Shown here: one piece after another, positions 48,831-60,131 of the stretch
Position numbering within the stretch: position 1 is the first letter of the stretch
Layout of the letters: each line of letters begins with the position of its first letter
DNA from: Gonapodya sp. JEL0774
Lineage: Eukaryota; Monoblepharomycota; Monoblepharidomycetes; Monoblepharidales; Gonapodyaceae
NCBI GenBank assembly: GCA_027604505.1
Contig: JADIIX010000026.1
Coordinates: forward strand, 62,001 to 126,000
DNA: 64,000 bases
Direction: 5' to 3'
Notes under the pieces: generated by a model
The model's database searches: none
What the model was told of the DNA's origin: nothing
What the model saw: the letters and a program-made list of their open reading frames with translations, nothing else
Translations under genes and position numbers: made by a program

Positions 48831-51800
48831 ATGACTGTGTTGGAAATGGTGGGAGTAGAGCCCAACTTGGGTGGATCGAGTCTGACGGAGGGAATTCGAA
48901 TGCGACAACGCGTCGCGCTCAATTTTCTGAAAAACATCTCGTTGGACGGCAGCATCTCTGATGGCGCGACGTTGAAGCAATCTTTAACAGTAAAAGCGGT
49001 CCAAGAAAAACAGTCCGTTTGCGATCCGGCCGAAACGACCACTGGATTAAGCGATACAGGCGGCAATCTCGATCCCGTACTTGCAGAATCAACCCACGTA
49101 CTCGCACAGTCTTTGCATTCTCCTCTCCAGTCTTCCCCGCTCCGCCCCTCGGACCTCCTGCGGATCCAACCCTCCCCGACGGCTGCGAGTCTGTCCCTGC
49201 CCTCGCTTTCCCCCACGCGCCAGCAGCGTCCTCTCCCGCACCATCTCTCGCTAGATCTTTCTCTTCTTTCTTCGAAGCTTCCTTCATCCTATCCAGCCTC
49301 GCTCGACTCGCCACCCTCGTCTGTCGAGTCAGCCCCCCCGCGTGCATACTCCCCCGTCTCCTCTACCACAAACTCCAAATCGACCTCGTCTTCTTTATCC
49401 TTCCCGTCACCTTCCTCGTCGTCCTCTTCTTCTTTGTCCTTGTCCTCGTCCTCCTCAGACGAGGAAGGAGACGTCCAGTTGACCACTAATCCAAAGCAAC
49501 CCACGCCGCTTCGTCGCCCCTTTGCAGATGCATCTTTCCCTCCACAGCCCGACAAATCTCGTCGCTGGCCCCTTGTTAAGCCCTCTAGCTCTCCTTCTGC
49601 CGCACCTGCACCATCACCCAGTTTAGCACAACAACCTCTCTCTCTTCGTGCTGCTGCACTCCGCTTCCTCGACCTGGACGGCGGTGGTGGCAGCTCTGAT
49701 AGCCCGGGTGGTGGTGGTGCTGAGGTTCCCCACGCAGGACATGGATCTAAATTTCGTCGCGATGGTGGCGGTGTCGGCGAGACGTCCAAACCACGGCCTC
49801 CCACACTCCGTTTCTTCGACCGCGAATTCCCCCGCCCCTCCAAATCCCCCACCCGGCCGAGTGGTGGCCGCCGGTGGCTTCCCCGCCGCGCCCGCTCCTT
49901 GTCTCAATCCGACTCGTACCGCGACCGCGAGCGAGAGAAGGAGCGAGAAATGTTTCGGCACCGCGATCGAGACCGGGAATGGCTCACACGGCGGGAGAGG
50001 GAAAGAGATCGTGACCGAGACAGCAGGCCCGCATGGCCGCCCGGCGACTCGAGTCGGCTGCGCAGACCCGACAAACGGGGTCGTCGGGGGCGAAGTAGGG
50101 ATACCCCCGCACCCACAGCGTCGTTTGTCTCACCGGTCCCGATTACTTCTCCGGCGAGGACGTCTGTACAATCCTCTGCACCTACCACGCCCACACCGTC
50201 GGTGCTTCCGGACCCGCTGCGAGATGCAGGAGCTTCCTCCACCACGACGTCGCCCACTCAATCCCGGACGCATCCTCCATATCAAGCTGGTGCGGCTGCT
50301 GTGACTTCAAACGCCGCTGTCCCTTCGGAGTTGGGCACGGGAGCCCCACCTCAAGGCCCCCAAGCAGCAGCTGCTGCTGCGAAAGCCGCGGCCCTAAGGT
50401 CGCTGACCCGTTTCAAGGAGATGATTCCCTCGGCTTCCGTTACCTCACCGCTCGCACAGAGAGCATCTTCGCCACTCGGATCAGGCATCAGACCTAGAGC
50501 CAATACCGAGGGAGCAGCTGGGGGGAGAACAAAGGCACGTTGGGCAGGGGATGGCACTGTCTCAGGAGTTGCGGCAGGATGGAAGTCCAAACGTGGTGGA
50601 GCCGTAGGTGCTGCGACAGGGACACCAGTCTCCGCATCCGCGGTGGTCAACAAAAAGCCCCCATTCACTGGTGCGGCTGCCAAAATTCTCTGGAGTGGGA
50701 GTGGGAGTGGATCGGATGACGCGTACAGACGGGCATCAAGTGGTAAGTTTCTTTTTCAGCAGATTCATCCGGAAGTTGCTTCTGACTGAGCGAAGCTACG
50801 TCTCACGAACGTTGGACAACTGCAAAATGCACTTCCATACGATCAAGCCTCCGCCCCGGCGCGCCCTCGTGCTCACACACAACTATCGGTGCCAGGACCT
50901 GGCTCGCTGGTCACTACCGGTGTTTTCGCGTCTCCGACAACCTCCACCACATCGCCGTCCTCACTTGCCACGCCCTCCACCAGCACCACAAACCACCGAC
51001 ACCGACATCATCACCACCACCATCGGAATCGAGAAGGTGTCGGCAGAGGTAGTGCGGGTATTGGGAGTGCAAGCGCTCTGGGATCGTCGTTTAATACCAT
51101 CGGCAGGACAGAGTCCAAGACGGCAGCGGGGCCCGGGCAGGAGAGAAGAGGAGCGTCGCAAATGGTAGTGTGGGCTGCTGGGGTAAGTCGTGGTCCGTGG
51201 TTTGGGAAAGAAGTGAGTGCTCGCAAACCGATTTCAAACTCACAAACACAGTCTACCCCCATTGGCGTCTCCTCCTTCATTCGGCACGTGGATGAGCGCA
51301 CGCGAGAGCGAGAACGCATTGCGCGGGGTGACGGTGCGCGAGGTGGCGTTGGAGGGGGAAAGCGTGCCAAGTCTGGGTCCGTTGAGTCAGGCGGGATGTG
51401 GGTACTGTTCGTGCATCTCGGGACAAGGCGTGGTACAGTAGTAGCTTACAGATTTGCATGCTATCTTTCTGGGCTCTTCGCAGGATGGTTGGAGCAGGGG
51501 ACAAGCCGAGGCGGAGGGTGAGTTGGTGGCAGACAATCGTGTTTGTTGACCTTGAAATTGAACTGTCAACGTGCGCTCTTAACACGGTGATCGTCTTCGG
51601 GATCACATGGCATCCCAACCTCAAACCAGGGTGAATCCTACGCCGCGCTACTGGTCGCAGAGCACACTCTCAGGTTGGTCCTTCCCGATAATCGTGTCCT
51701 TCAATGTTTGATGAAACTCTTCGCCTTAGTCCTCGATCACCACCGTCTTCATCATTGTCAAGTGCTGTCGCCTACGATCCGCACTACATAGACGACCCCG

Positions 51801-52816
51801 AATTGAGGACTGGTAAGCATAGGACAGTGATGGCATTGCCCGGATGGATGGTAAGTGCACGATTCATGTTGGAGGTTGGAATATCCGCGTCAGGTGGAAA
51901 AATAGTGCGAAGGAATGTTGGGATGGTTACTTAGTTCCCATAGGAATTTGTGACTCTGTTTGACTCACTATTTTTTCATTCTCCTGATTCCTTACTGTAG
52001 GGTTCTGTTATCCAGTATGTCCGACCGAGCGACCTCAAAAAAGAGCTCAACGATCAGTTCCGCCTTACACATCCAAACATTGACGAGTCGCTGACTTTGA
52101 GCCAGATACGGAACCTAAAGAAGAAACTAGTGGACGTTTCGGAGGAGATGGTGCGTACGATCGAAGTCGTTGCCACTATCATTGATCAAGAGAGTACGAA
52201 CCACTGATGATTATGATATTTTGATCGTGTAGGACCTTGATTTGAGTTGCGTGGCTCAATCGTTTGTTTACTTTGAGAAGCTGATTCTTAAAGATAAAGT
52301 GAACAAGGGTAACAGACGACTGGTCGCGGGTACGTTCTTTGCAGCCCAAAGCATCTTCAGCCGAGTGGCGACTGACACTCATTTTCTCTTGAACTTTCTG
52401 CACTGACTTACCACAGCGATATGCCTGCTCTTGGCACTCAAAGCAAACTCGGACGAGTTTCTCCTCGCGATGAGGGACAATGATTTGTCATCTGCACCCC
52501 CAAAGAAGGGCCTGAGGGAGTCTCGGGAGACAAAGTACGCCAGGTTGTTGGAGGTGAGCGACAATGTCGCATATTTATCGATTTTGAGCACGCGAACAAA
52601 TTTTTATCCCAACAGGTGATCGACAAGCATTTGTCCGTTTCTCCCAAAGAAGTCAGTTCTCATGAATTTGCTGTGTTTGCCGCGTTGGAATTTAGCCTTT
52701 TCGTACCGGGGGAAGAGATGGTGCCGCATTTGTTAAGAGTGGGACAGGCGAGGAAGATCAAAAGAATTGAGGATTATGCTGATGGAGAGGGTAAGTGGTG
52801 GAGTGTAATGGTTTGA
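48831..52816 (+). CDS. CABLES-like protein with cyclin-type C-terminal domain
   Basis: CABLES proteins of animals bind Cdk2/Cdk5 and tyrosine kinases through a C-terminal cyclin-like domain. This chain begins [11 protein letters not shown] and soon has [18 protein letters not shown], matching the RRRQAALSFLTNISLDG block of human CABLES. About 600 mostly low-complexity residues follow: Ser runs, Pro, and an Arg/Asp/Glu tract at about 49905-50030. Later exons give [86 protein letters not shown] and [19 protein letters not shown]. These match the CABLES cyclin box ([52 protein letters not shown]) closely. At least nine introns. The end is uncertain: stop at 52816, or splicing from GEG to an exon from about 52848 that would overlap the opposite gene. 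Confidence 0.85.
49905..50035 (+). repeat. Arg/Asp/Glu-rich coding repeat (RD/RE tract)
   Basis: Within the CABLES-like gene, the codons spell alternating Arg-Asp and Arg-Glu dipeptides ([15 protein letters not shown], then [20 protein letters not shown]). Such tracts occur in splicing and condensate-forming proteins and are usually disordered or single helices. The DNA here is a degenerate gcgaccgcgagc-type repeat. Confidence 0.75.
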
Positions 52817-53097
52817 ATGACGGTTGGTGGCGTGGTGCTATTAGTTTGAAGTTTGTGAATTGGAAATTGAACCTTCTGGGCGCGATAGTTCATACACCAC
52901 TGAAGGAAGGTCTTCGGCGAGCTTCCCTGTAGATAGCACGGTAGACCAACATGTTCAATTCATCACTAAGTGTACATGTATGTATCATCATGAGTATTAT
53001 CATCACAGGTCCGGCGACTTTGCCGAGGGAATGCTGTTGTGCAATGAGTGTGAGGGTGCCGATACTACAAAGATTGCGCAACGAGCACCAGCTCAGC

Positions 53098-56000
53098 TCA
53101 CTTGTGTATGTCAAGAATCTCCATGGTCCATTGATCCACTTTCGTGCAATCCAAAGCGACAACCACGTTCAAATTAAAGTCGAGACGCAGAAACCGTTCC
53201 TTTCCTTTGGTAATCTGACGACAGAATTACATGGTAGAGTCACGTCTCGCTTACGTCGGTTTCAAATGAAGCGTTACCCACCCCCCGCCCCTTAGCCGTC
53301 GCGTCAGTGAAAAGGTCGCAAGCGTGCTTTAGCGAGGTGACGGGTGTACCATTGATTTTTCGAAGCATTTTCTGTGCAATAAACTCATACCCAACAGTGC
53401 TTGGGTGTGAAAGGACCTTTGAAGGAGAAGCATTGTTCCCACACGTGCGTTAAATGGAGACAAAATAACTGGATGAGAACCTGAGAGCACAAAACAATCT
53501 CGTCTTCCTTGGTCTTCTTCTCATCGAATAACCAAGCGGACATAAGCGAGAGAGGTGTGCTCGCGCCTTAGGGTTGTCGATGGTGGGTTACTGAAATCCT
53601 TGGGACAGGTGTGGCGCATACGTACCGGCGTCAGTGAACTCGCATTGTATGTACGATTCAGTCATCGATGTGAAAACAAAGCCCCCACATATCAACCAGG
53701 ACGGAAGGAAAACATAATCTTCTCCCTGATTTCAAACACAATCTGTGAGAAGTTGCTGGTGGCACGGGGCTGAGAGCATCGTACCTTCTTTTTCCGCTTT
53801 CCTTCTATAGGCACCAGTACCTCAGGAGCTTTCATTATAATATCGGATGTAAGCACTTTCCCGGTCGAGGGTCGCAAGTACTTGACCCGTAACGGCTCCC
53901 CTATGATCTGGTGAGCAAACACGAATTCAGTGTGGTACGTGACAATATGCGACTCACCAATGTGCTTTTGCGAAATGATGAAAGTGCTATCGATGCGCTT
54001 AGGAAATTCAACGTGCACTCAAGTAAGTCAAAGAGCAATGCACTCCGCTGGGCAAGTCTAAACGGACCTCGTTCGCACCGAACAGGACGGCGGCTCCACC
54101 TGATTCTACGGCGTTATTTTCTTCGAAAATGGAGGCCCCCGCACCGTTCTGCTCCCGGGTCAATTCTTCCAGTTCGGCGTCTTCCGGTGAAGCTTGCTTC
54201 AGGAGCTCAGTGAGGGGACTTGAACTCCGAACTTCGGCCGATTTGACGGATACCCCTGTCGCACCCAAGCCTGGAAACACTTCATCATCATCCAAGGGGA
54301 GGTCTTCATGGCTTCCGGCTACCCAGTCTTGTGGAAACTCCACGGTTCCGTCGTTTGCGATCCGATGACCATCCATTTCGAGTAAGACGTCTTCTCGCTC
54401 CAATACGCCATTCGCGGGAGAGAGAGGATGTACCTTCAGAACCTAAATTCGCAACTCAAATATCGAATCCGAAATTCCGGGGGATCATAAGCGGGGAGAG
54501 GTGTGACGCACCATGATTCCAGTCTGATCATCAGTCATTCCAAGGTATGAGCGCAAAGAATCATTTTCAAGGGTTTGAGAGTCTGTTGGAAGAATTTAGC
54601 CATTCGGTGTGTAACGTCAAACGTGTGTGATAAGCGAGTGTGTTTGTTCAATTTCTACCAGCACACTCACCGAGCATTATATCTGCAAAACCCAAGTACT
54701 TTCCATGTTTAGAGACTTGAGATAGGAAATGTAACACCTGCATCATGAGATGTAAGTCTATCAACAGGTCATAAAGCGGTTTGCGTGAAGGGTAACACGA
54801 ACCACTGGCACGGGTATTATGTAGCCGATTCCCTGTACGTTCTTGGTCACATCCTTTTGGAACGCCACACCAATAAAGGCGAATCGTTCGTCGAACACAG
54901 GTCTGCAAGAATAGGGCGGTTACTAAGTGCGCGCGGGTGGAATTCTATTGTTCCACGAGCTCGGATGAACATTGATGGGGTCCTTACGTACCCTCCTGAG
55001 TTCCCTGGATTGATTGCGGCATCGACCTGTATTGTGAGAAGGGAGTGCAAACCAATCTGACGTCGCACAGTCGGGTACAGACACGAATTTCTGTAAGATT
55101 GCAGCATATCAATCAAATATCAGCAAACATCCAGTTTCCACTTACACTGTAGTGACTCATGTCCAGCCTGCTCACAATCCCGCTCGTAATGGAGAGGTTC
55201 TCCCCGCCAACGGGATATCCGACCACGCTTACTTTCTCCTCCAACCTCGGAAGTTTTCGTTGTCGCGCATTAATATTGACATGAGATGTGCCATGGGCCC
55301 AAAATTTAGGATCCGTAACGGTGAGGAGGGCGAGGTCGCAGTCGCGGCCAATCGCCACCACGCTGGCGACATGTTTGGTTGCGTCACCACGTCGGCGAAC
55401 AAGAACGAGAGTATGCTGGACATCAAAAGTAGTAGGACAAATCGTTAGAATTGAGGTGATATGATAATTTGGTGGTTGCGCTGTTCCAACACCCTTTGTG
55501 ACCAGAGAACCAGATGTAACGACCAAACTCACATCGATGACACAATGTGCATTCGTTAGTATAAGCCGATTGGAGATGACAAAGCCAGTGGAAGTGGAAC
55601 CATTCTGCTTATTGGATGTCCACGGCATTGAGTAGTTCGCTTGAGTATGTGTCCTGAGATACGAAAGCGGGACAGAATGAGTGAGCAGCAACACTGCGAA
55701 GAATCACCCGAGCAACTCTTACGTGAAAATCTGGATGGAAGGTGATTGTGGCCATGATCGGGAGAACAGTCGTGGTGAATAAAAGTCGGGTTTCCCAAGA
55801 GCTCACATCGGTAACGCTCAATTTTCTCCGTTGCACAATGCACTAGTGGTAACATGGTCGACAGATTTTCATGCACAAAAATGCGGCTCCGTTCCCGTGC
55901 TTGGTGTCAACATAAACTTAGTTCGGAATGAGAAATGGCTGAATAGGCTTCCGTCCTCGAATTTGTATACTTCTCAACCATGAAGCAGTCCGAACTCCAC

Positions 56001-56366
56001 GTGGCCAACATGTGATGTGTCGAGGCGAGAGGAGATGTAACTCGGTCGCCATCTTCGGGTCCTTTGGCCCTCTGGGCCATCGAATCCGACCATCCATCAA
56101 TAGAAACACACCTTCACAATAGTCGGGAAGACTTCTGCGAGCTCTCTGAGGCTCTCATCCGCCTTTGGTGTTCCCATGGCGAGGATCTGCGAGAGCCCGG
56201 TTTGCGCAAAAGAACTCCTGCTGTGGAGCGCAAACGGAGCGCCGGAGACCGACCCATTGGGAGAAAGAGGAGGAAGGACTGAAGCTGACGAGCGGCGAGA
56301 TGTGAAACTGGCACGGATGGGAGAATTTATTGAGGGAACCCGGTCCAACGAGGCCGGGGGATCCAT
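53098..56366 (-). CDS. Deg9-type HtrA serine protease with PDZ domains
   Basis: HtrA/Deg proteases degrade misfolded proteins. The order and PDZ motifs match the plant/fungal Deg9-like class. ATG 56366 (MDPPASLDRVPSINSP) leads to SLRELAEVFPTIVK, then after introns TQANYSMPWTSNKQNGSTST and GFVISNRLILTNAHCV (catalytic His). IGRDCDLALLTV holds the Asp, followed by VVGYPVGGENLSITSG, and DAAINPGNSGG holds the Ser. The triad is intact. IGVAFQKDVTKNVQGIGYIIP ends the protease. The first PDZ has REDVLLEMDGHRIANDGTV, then about 75 acidic residues, then RIDSTFIISQKHIGE. Downstream are GGFVFTSMTESYIQ, VLSHPSTVGYEFIAQKMLRKINGTPVTSL (second PDZ) and the last exon ending MEILDIHK. About ten introns. It converges on the CABLES-like gene. 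Confidence 0.88.
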
Positions 56367-57021
56367 GGCCGCCGCGTCGCGGGATGAGGGCGACGACCGC
56401 GAGCCTCGGTGAGCTTCTCAAGAGGATCAGGGATGCAAATTGCAAACACGACGGTCAGGTGGTGAATCACAAGTTCGTGGGCTTGCAGTGTTTGCGAGTG
56501 GGGAATGTCAAAACCACATGTTGACGCACTTGACCCAGAATATATAAGTATTAGCCGAATGTCGACAATATACTTATGATTCATCATGTGTTTACTAGCT
56601 GTGATTGGATTAGTTTATCATGCTTCCTGTTGTCTGATCGTGTGATACCGTTGAGACTCGAGTCACCTGCTGGTACCACCATGTTCAATTCATACGAAGA
56701 GGAGAGAACGAATGGGACAAATAAGATAAAAACGGGGTTCTTATAGGGGGATCTGCAAGTATTTTAGACAGGCATATATTTGCCAGTGGACGGAGTGGGC
56801 GGTTGCGTTCGGCACCACTCACTTCTATGTATAATACATAATGTCTGGATGAATTCGATATGCGTGGAATCAGACCATGTGAGACCTTTAGTATTGCACT
56901 GCACCATGATCACATGATCCTTTTTCTTTCGGCTCCAGTCACGTTCACCTTGTCGACTTTCAATCGTCACACCCAAGCGTTGATCAAGAGCCGAACCACG
57001 ACAGCTGGGAGTTCAATATCA
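56367..57021. promoter_or_regulatory. divergent region, Deg9-like protease / rhodanese
   Basis: About 650 bp between divergent starts. A short AT-rich imperfect inverted repeat lies at about 56527-56580 (ataagtat and atacttat arms). No gene is recognised. An open plus frame from 56860 runs into the rhodanese but its early part does not look like protein. Confidence 0.4.
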
Positions 57022-57725
57022 ATGCCGGAACGCTACTCCACCTCTCATATGAGATTCTATTCTGCGACCAGACATTCCAAGTGGGTGCAAGTCTCCATCT
57101 GTCGAACTGGCCTGGATGCAGGACTGTCCTTCTCGAGGAGTTTTGGAACGATCCTGAACGCTCAACGACCTACCTCGCTGGACAAGAAAAAGTCCATTCG
57201 CCTCATAAGACAAAAGAATATTTCAACGATGTGGGGTCTGACACTTCCACTCACTGTACTCTAGGCCCACAATCGAGGAAATCTCACCTGCAACCCTCCA
57301 TCGCACCCTCGCCGAATATGAAGACTCTGATAAGGAAGAAACACATGACACGACACAACCGAAAGTCTATCTGTTGGATGTCCGAGAACCCTTCGAGTGG
57401 GCTCACACGGGTGTGATACCAGGCTCGCTTCTGACAGGCACACTTGATCCCACAACCAAGTGGGATGAGGTCATGCCAGGAGTGGATAAGGAGCGAGATG
57501 AAGTTGTGGCAGTTTGCAAAGTTGGGGTAAGGAGTTTGGGTGCAGGTAGGAACATGTGAACTCTTGACGTTGGTTGACGCATATTTACACTTCATTACAT
57601 AAGCTGCAACACTCCAATCAGCAGGCTTTAAGAAAGCCAAGTCTCTCGCGGGAGGCATATACGGATGGATACTGAACGGGTTTGAGGTGGACAGAGTGTC
57701 AGAGCAAAACGAACCTGAAAGCTGA
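57022..57725 (+). CDS. single-domain rhodanese-like sulfurtransferase, 153 aa
   Basis: Rhodaneses carry sulfur as a cysteine persulfide. Three exons, 57022-57080, 57265-57545 and 57604-57725, sum to 462 nt in frame. Exon 1 encodes MPERYSTSHMRFYSATRHS, a basic Ser/Arg/Tyr leader that would suit a mitochondrial presequence. Exon 2 starts PTIEEISPATLHRTLAEY and contains KVYLLDVREPFEWAHTGVI, the first rhodanese strand pair, and the active loop VAVCKVGVRS with the catalytic Cys. Exon 3 (AATLQSAGFKKAKSLAGG, then IYGWILNG) finishes the fold. The phases at both junctions match (K from AA|G, A from G|CT). An alternative first intron of only 34 bp near 57231-57264 is also open but less likely. The acidic tail SEQNEPES ends the protein. 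Confidence 0.83.
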
Positions 57726-57873
57726 CCATCGTACTTTGATGAACTTGCCCCCAGTGTATGTAGTACACTGAACTAATTGCATGAATTGAAGCATTTATTG
57801 AGAGTTTAGTCCCAGTTTCATTGTTTGGGCAGACTGGTTTTGTGCCCCCCACCGGCTTGGCGTTCCCGAAGGC

Positions 57874-59881
57874 ATGAGGAGCGATCGAAGTGAGGGAACC
57901 CGTTCACAACCCACAATGCGCCATCCATTTCGTAAAACAGATTCTGCTCCGCCTGATGTGAACCGGGTAATTTCGCAGCCGCAAGACAATACGCACTCGC
58001 TCGGTTCGTCTGTGGAAACAGAACTTCCCCAACGAGCGTCAACTTCAACCGGTGTCTTGCACCCATTCCTCCACCGGGTCCGCAAAACTTACTCCCTTCC
58101 ACTCACGTTGAGTGGGAACTCTCTGGATCTCGACGATGAGAAAGTATCTCTGGCCTCGCTCGCCGCCTCGGAGGTACCATCAACTCAGCGTTCCTCAGCT
58201 ACCAAATCGGGTCGCTTCCCATCTCTCAGACCACAATTACCACCTTATCGAGGCCCTTATGAAGTGGGCGTACATGATATCGAAGTTGCCTTCTCGGCTC
58301 TCCCCGATATCGTTTCAAGGGACGTCGAGGGGCTCTATGATCCGGCAGCGGTGGACACTACTTTCTTCAAGAAGCCGGCCAATCATAACTCTGGAAGAGT
58401 CCGTCAAACTGCTGTTATGCGGGTGTTTTACCCCGCCCGGACGGGATCCAAACGGCGGCGACCAAACTGGCAACTGTCTGTGAACTATGCAAAAGGATTG
58501 GGTGCGTTTGGGAAGCTCCCAAAGTGGGCGTCTTATGTTGGAATCTACCCTGCGTTTGCTTTCACGAGCATTCCGGCGTTCATCAATGCACCGGTCCTCA
58601 ATTCTCCCGAACACTCAAAGTTCCCCGTAATTATCTTCTCCCATGGCCTGGCGGGCAATCGTACAATGTACTCGGACTTGTGTGGAGAGATGGCTAGTCG
58701 TGGTGCTGTTGTGCTTGCTCTGGTGGGTTGAGGAGAGTCGGATGATGCAAGAACCGTTTTTACCTCGCACGACCGTCAGGAACACCACGACGGATCGGCA
58801 ACAGCAGCAGAGGTGGCAGGTGGAGAGGTTATCTACGTAGGTTTAAAACGTATTGTCTCCTTCCCTGGTACAAGAACCTTAGCCTGCCACCGCGACCTTG
58901 AAGTACCACCGATATCCCTTTCCCGAGTCAAATCACATCGCCTGCTTTGCTATTCGTGGCAGAGATACAATGCATCGTATGCGGGAGGCTCACGCAGCGT
59001 TGTGGGTCGTTTGGTGCCTCAACCACGGATCAGGGTTCGACAACCTCGCCAAATCTTCTGACTTTGACTATGCACAGTTCCGTGGCCGCTTAGACATGTC
59101 GCAACTAGTTATGAGTGGCCATTCATTTGGCGGCACCACTGTCATGTCGATGTTGGCCGCGCAAGACGTCATGATGGAGAAGGTGGACCCGGCCAGCGCA
59201 ACGCAGAGTAATGAAAATGGCATCGAGGACGAAAATGGCACTGTGCATCCACGAGGATGGCTGGGACTTGGGAGCAAGGTCCGATTTGTCGCGGGTATCG
59301 TTTTTGACCCGTGGATGCTACCGGTCGCGCGCTTGCCGTCGCCGGATGCGGTTCCGATTCTTTGCATCAACTCTGAAACGTTTCATTGGACCGATAACTT
59401 ACGGCGTATGAGGCCACTCTTCAGTGCAAGTACCAACTTTGAGTTATCGCAACGGTCCGTGCGCTCTCTGCCCACCAAGACGAGGGTAACGCCTCACGAC
59501 GAAGATCTCGGACCGTTCAAGCATCCATTAGATCAACAAAACGAGGGTGGATGGCCTGCCCCGCACCCACAATCCAAGTATTACACACTCATTGGGACAA
59601 TGCATCATGTGAGCTGCTCCTGGCGTCTGGCATCCACGTTGCAACCGAGGCTGAGGTCTTGTTATCTGCATCAGTCCTTCTCCGACGTACCACTCCTTGT
59701 TCCAGGTCTTTCGCGCAGAATGAACTTGAGAGGAGAGCGTGATCCTGTCAACGCAGCGGATCAGATCGGACGGATGACATCGAGGTGGCTTGCAGAGACT
59801 CTTGGTTGTTGGCTGGCCACGACAAGGGGGGAAGACGTGGACGTGATTGAGGGAATAGATTCTATTTCGGTAGGGGTGTAG
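57874..59881 (+). CDS. PAF-acetylhydrolase-like serine lipase, tandem copy 1
   Basis: This is an alpha/beta hydrolase of the PAF acetylhydrolase II/plasma type, which removes short acyl chains from phospholipids such as platelet-activating factor or oxidised phospholipids. A Ser-rich leader of about 115 residues precedes YRGPYEVGVHDIEVAF. Then come RVFYPAR, WASYVGIYPAFAFTSIPAFI and FPVIIFSHGLAGNRTMYSDL, the oxyanion region. After introns there is EHHDGSATAAEVAGG and the nucleophile elbow LVMSGHSFGGTTVMSML. VFDPWMLPV carries the acid, and after a last intron the DVPLLVPGLSRRMNL region follows. The catalytic His is probably in IGTMHHVSC. Length is about 600 residues. It is followed by a second copy only 250 bp away. 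The leader is unlike that of copy 2. Confidence 0.85.
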
Positions 59882-60071
59882 ACCGTAGATTATAGATTTG
59901 GACTGTTTAATTTCACGTGCATCAAGAAGTGAATGGCTCATTCGACGTATCTTGGATTTTTAAAGAGTGGAATGAATACTGTGGTGTAAAATGCGGGAGA
60001 GCAAGAATCACGAGTATTTCTCGACACGGCAGAACTCAGTGCTGATCGGGCGGCGCATCCGGGCCCCGCGC

Positions 60072-60087
60072 ATTACATATATGTAAT
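60072..60087. promoter_or_regulatory. perfect 16-bp palindrome upstream of PAF-AH copy 2
   Basis: The sequence attacatatatgtaat is its own reverse complement across all 16 bases. It lies 45-60 bp before the ATG of the second PAF-AH-like gene. It could be a binding site for a dimeric factor or a chance AT-rich palindrome. No factor is named. Confidence 0.45.
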
Positions 60088-60131
60088 CACGGCAACCATC
60101 AAGTCCAACGACACCCTTAAGACCAACGTCC

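Noticed and set aside
49289-49852. 187-codon minus-strand frame with Gly/Glu/Asp-rich sequence
   Set aside because: It is the antisense of the Ser/Pro-rich linker of the CABLES-like gene.
52848-53177. possible extra last exon of the CABLES-like gene
   Set aside because: The frame is open and a junction is possible, but it runs antisense over the last exon of the Deg9-like gene and has no family match. I kept the stop at 52816.
56527-56580. AT-rich inverted repeat
   Set aside because: The arms match imperfectly and the base composition makes such pairs common. It is not called as a terminator or origin.
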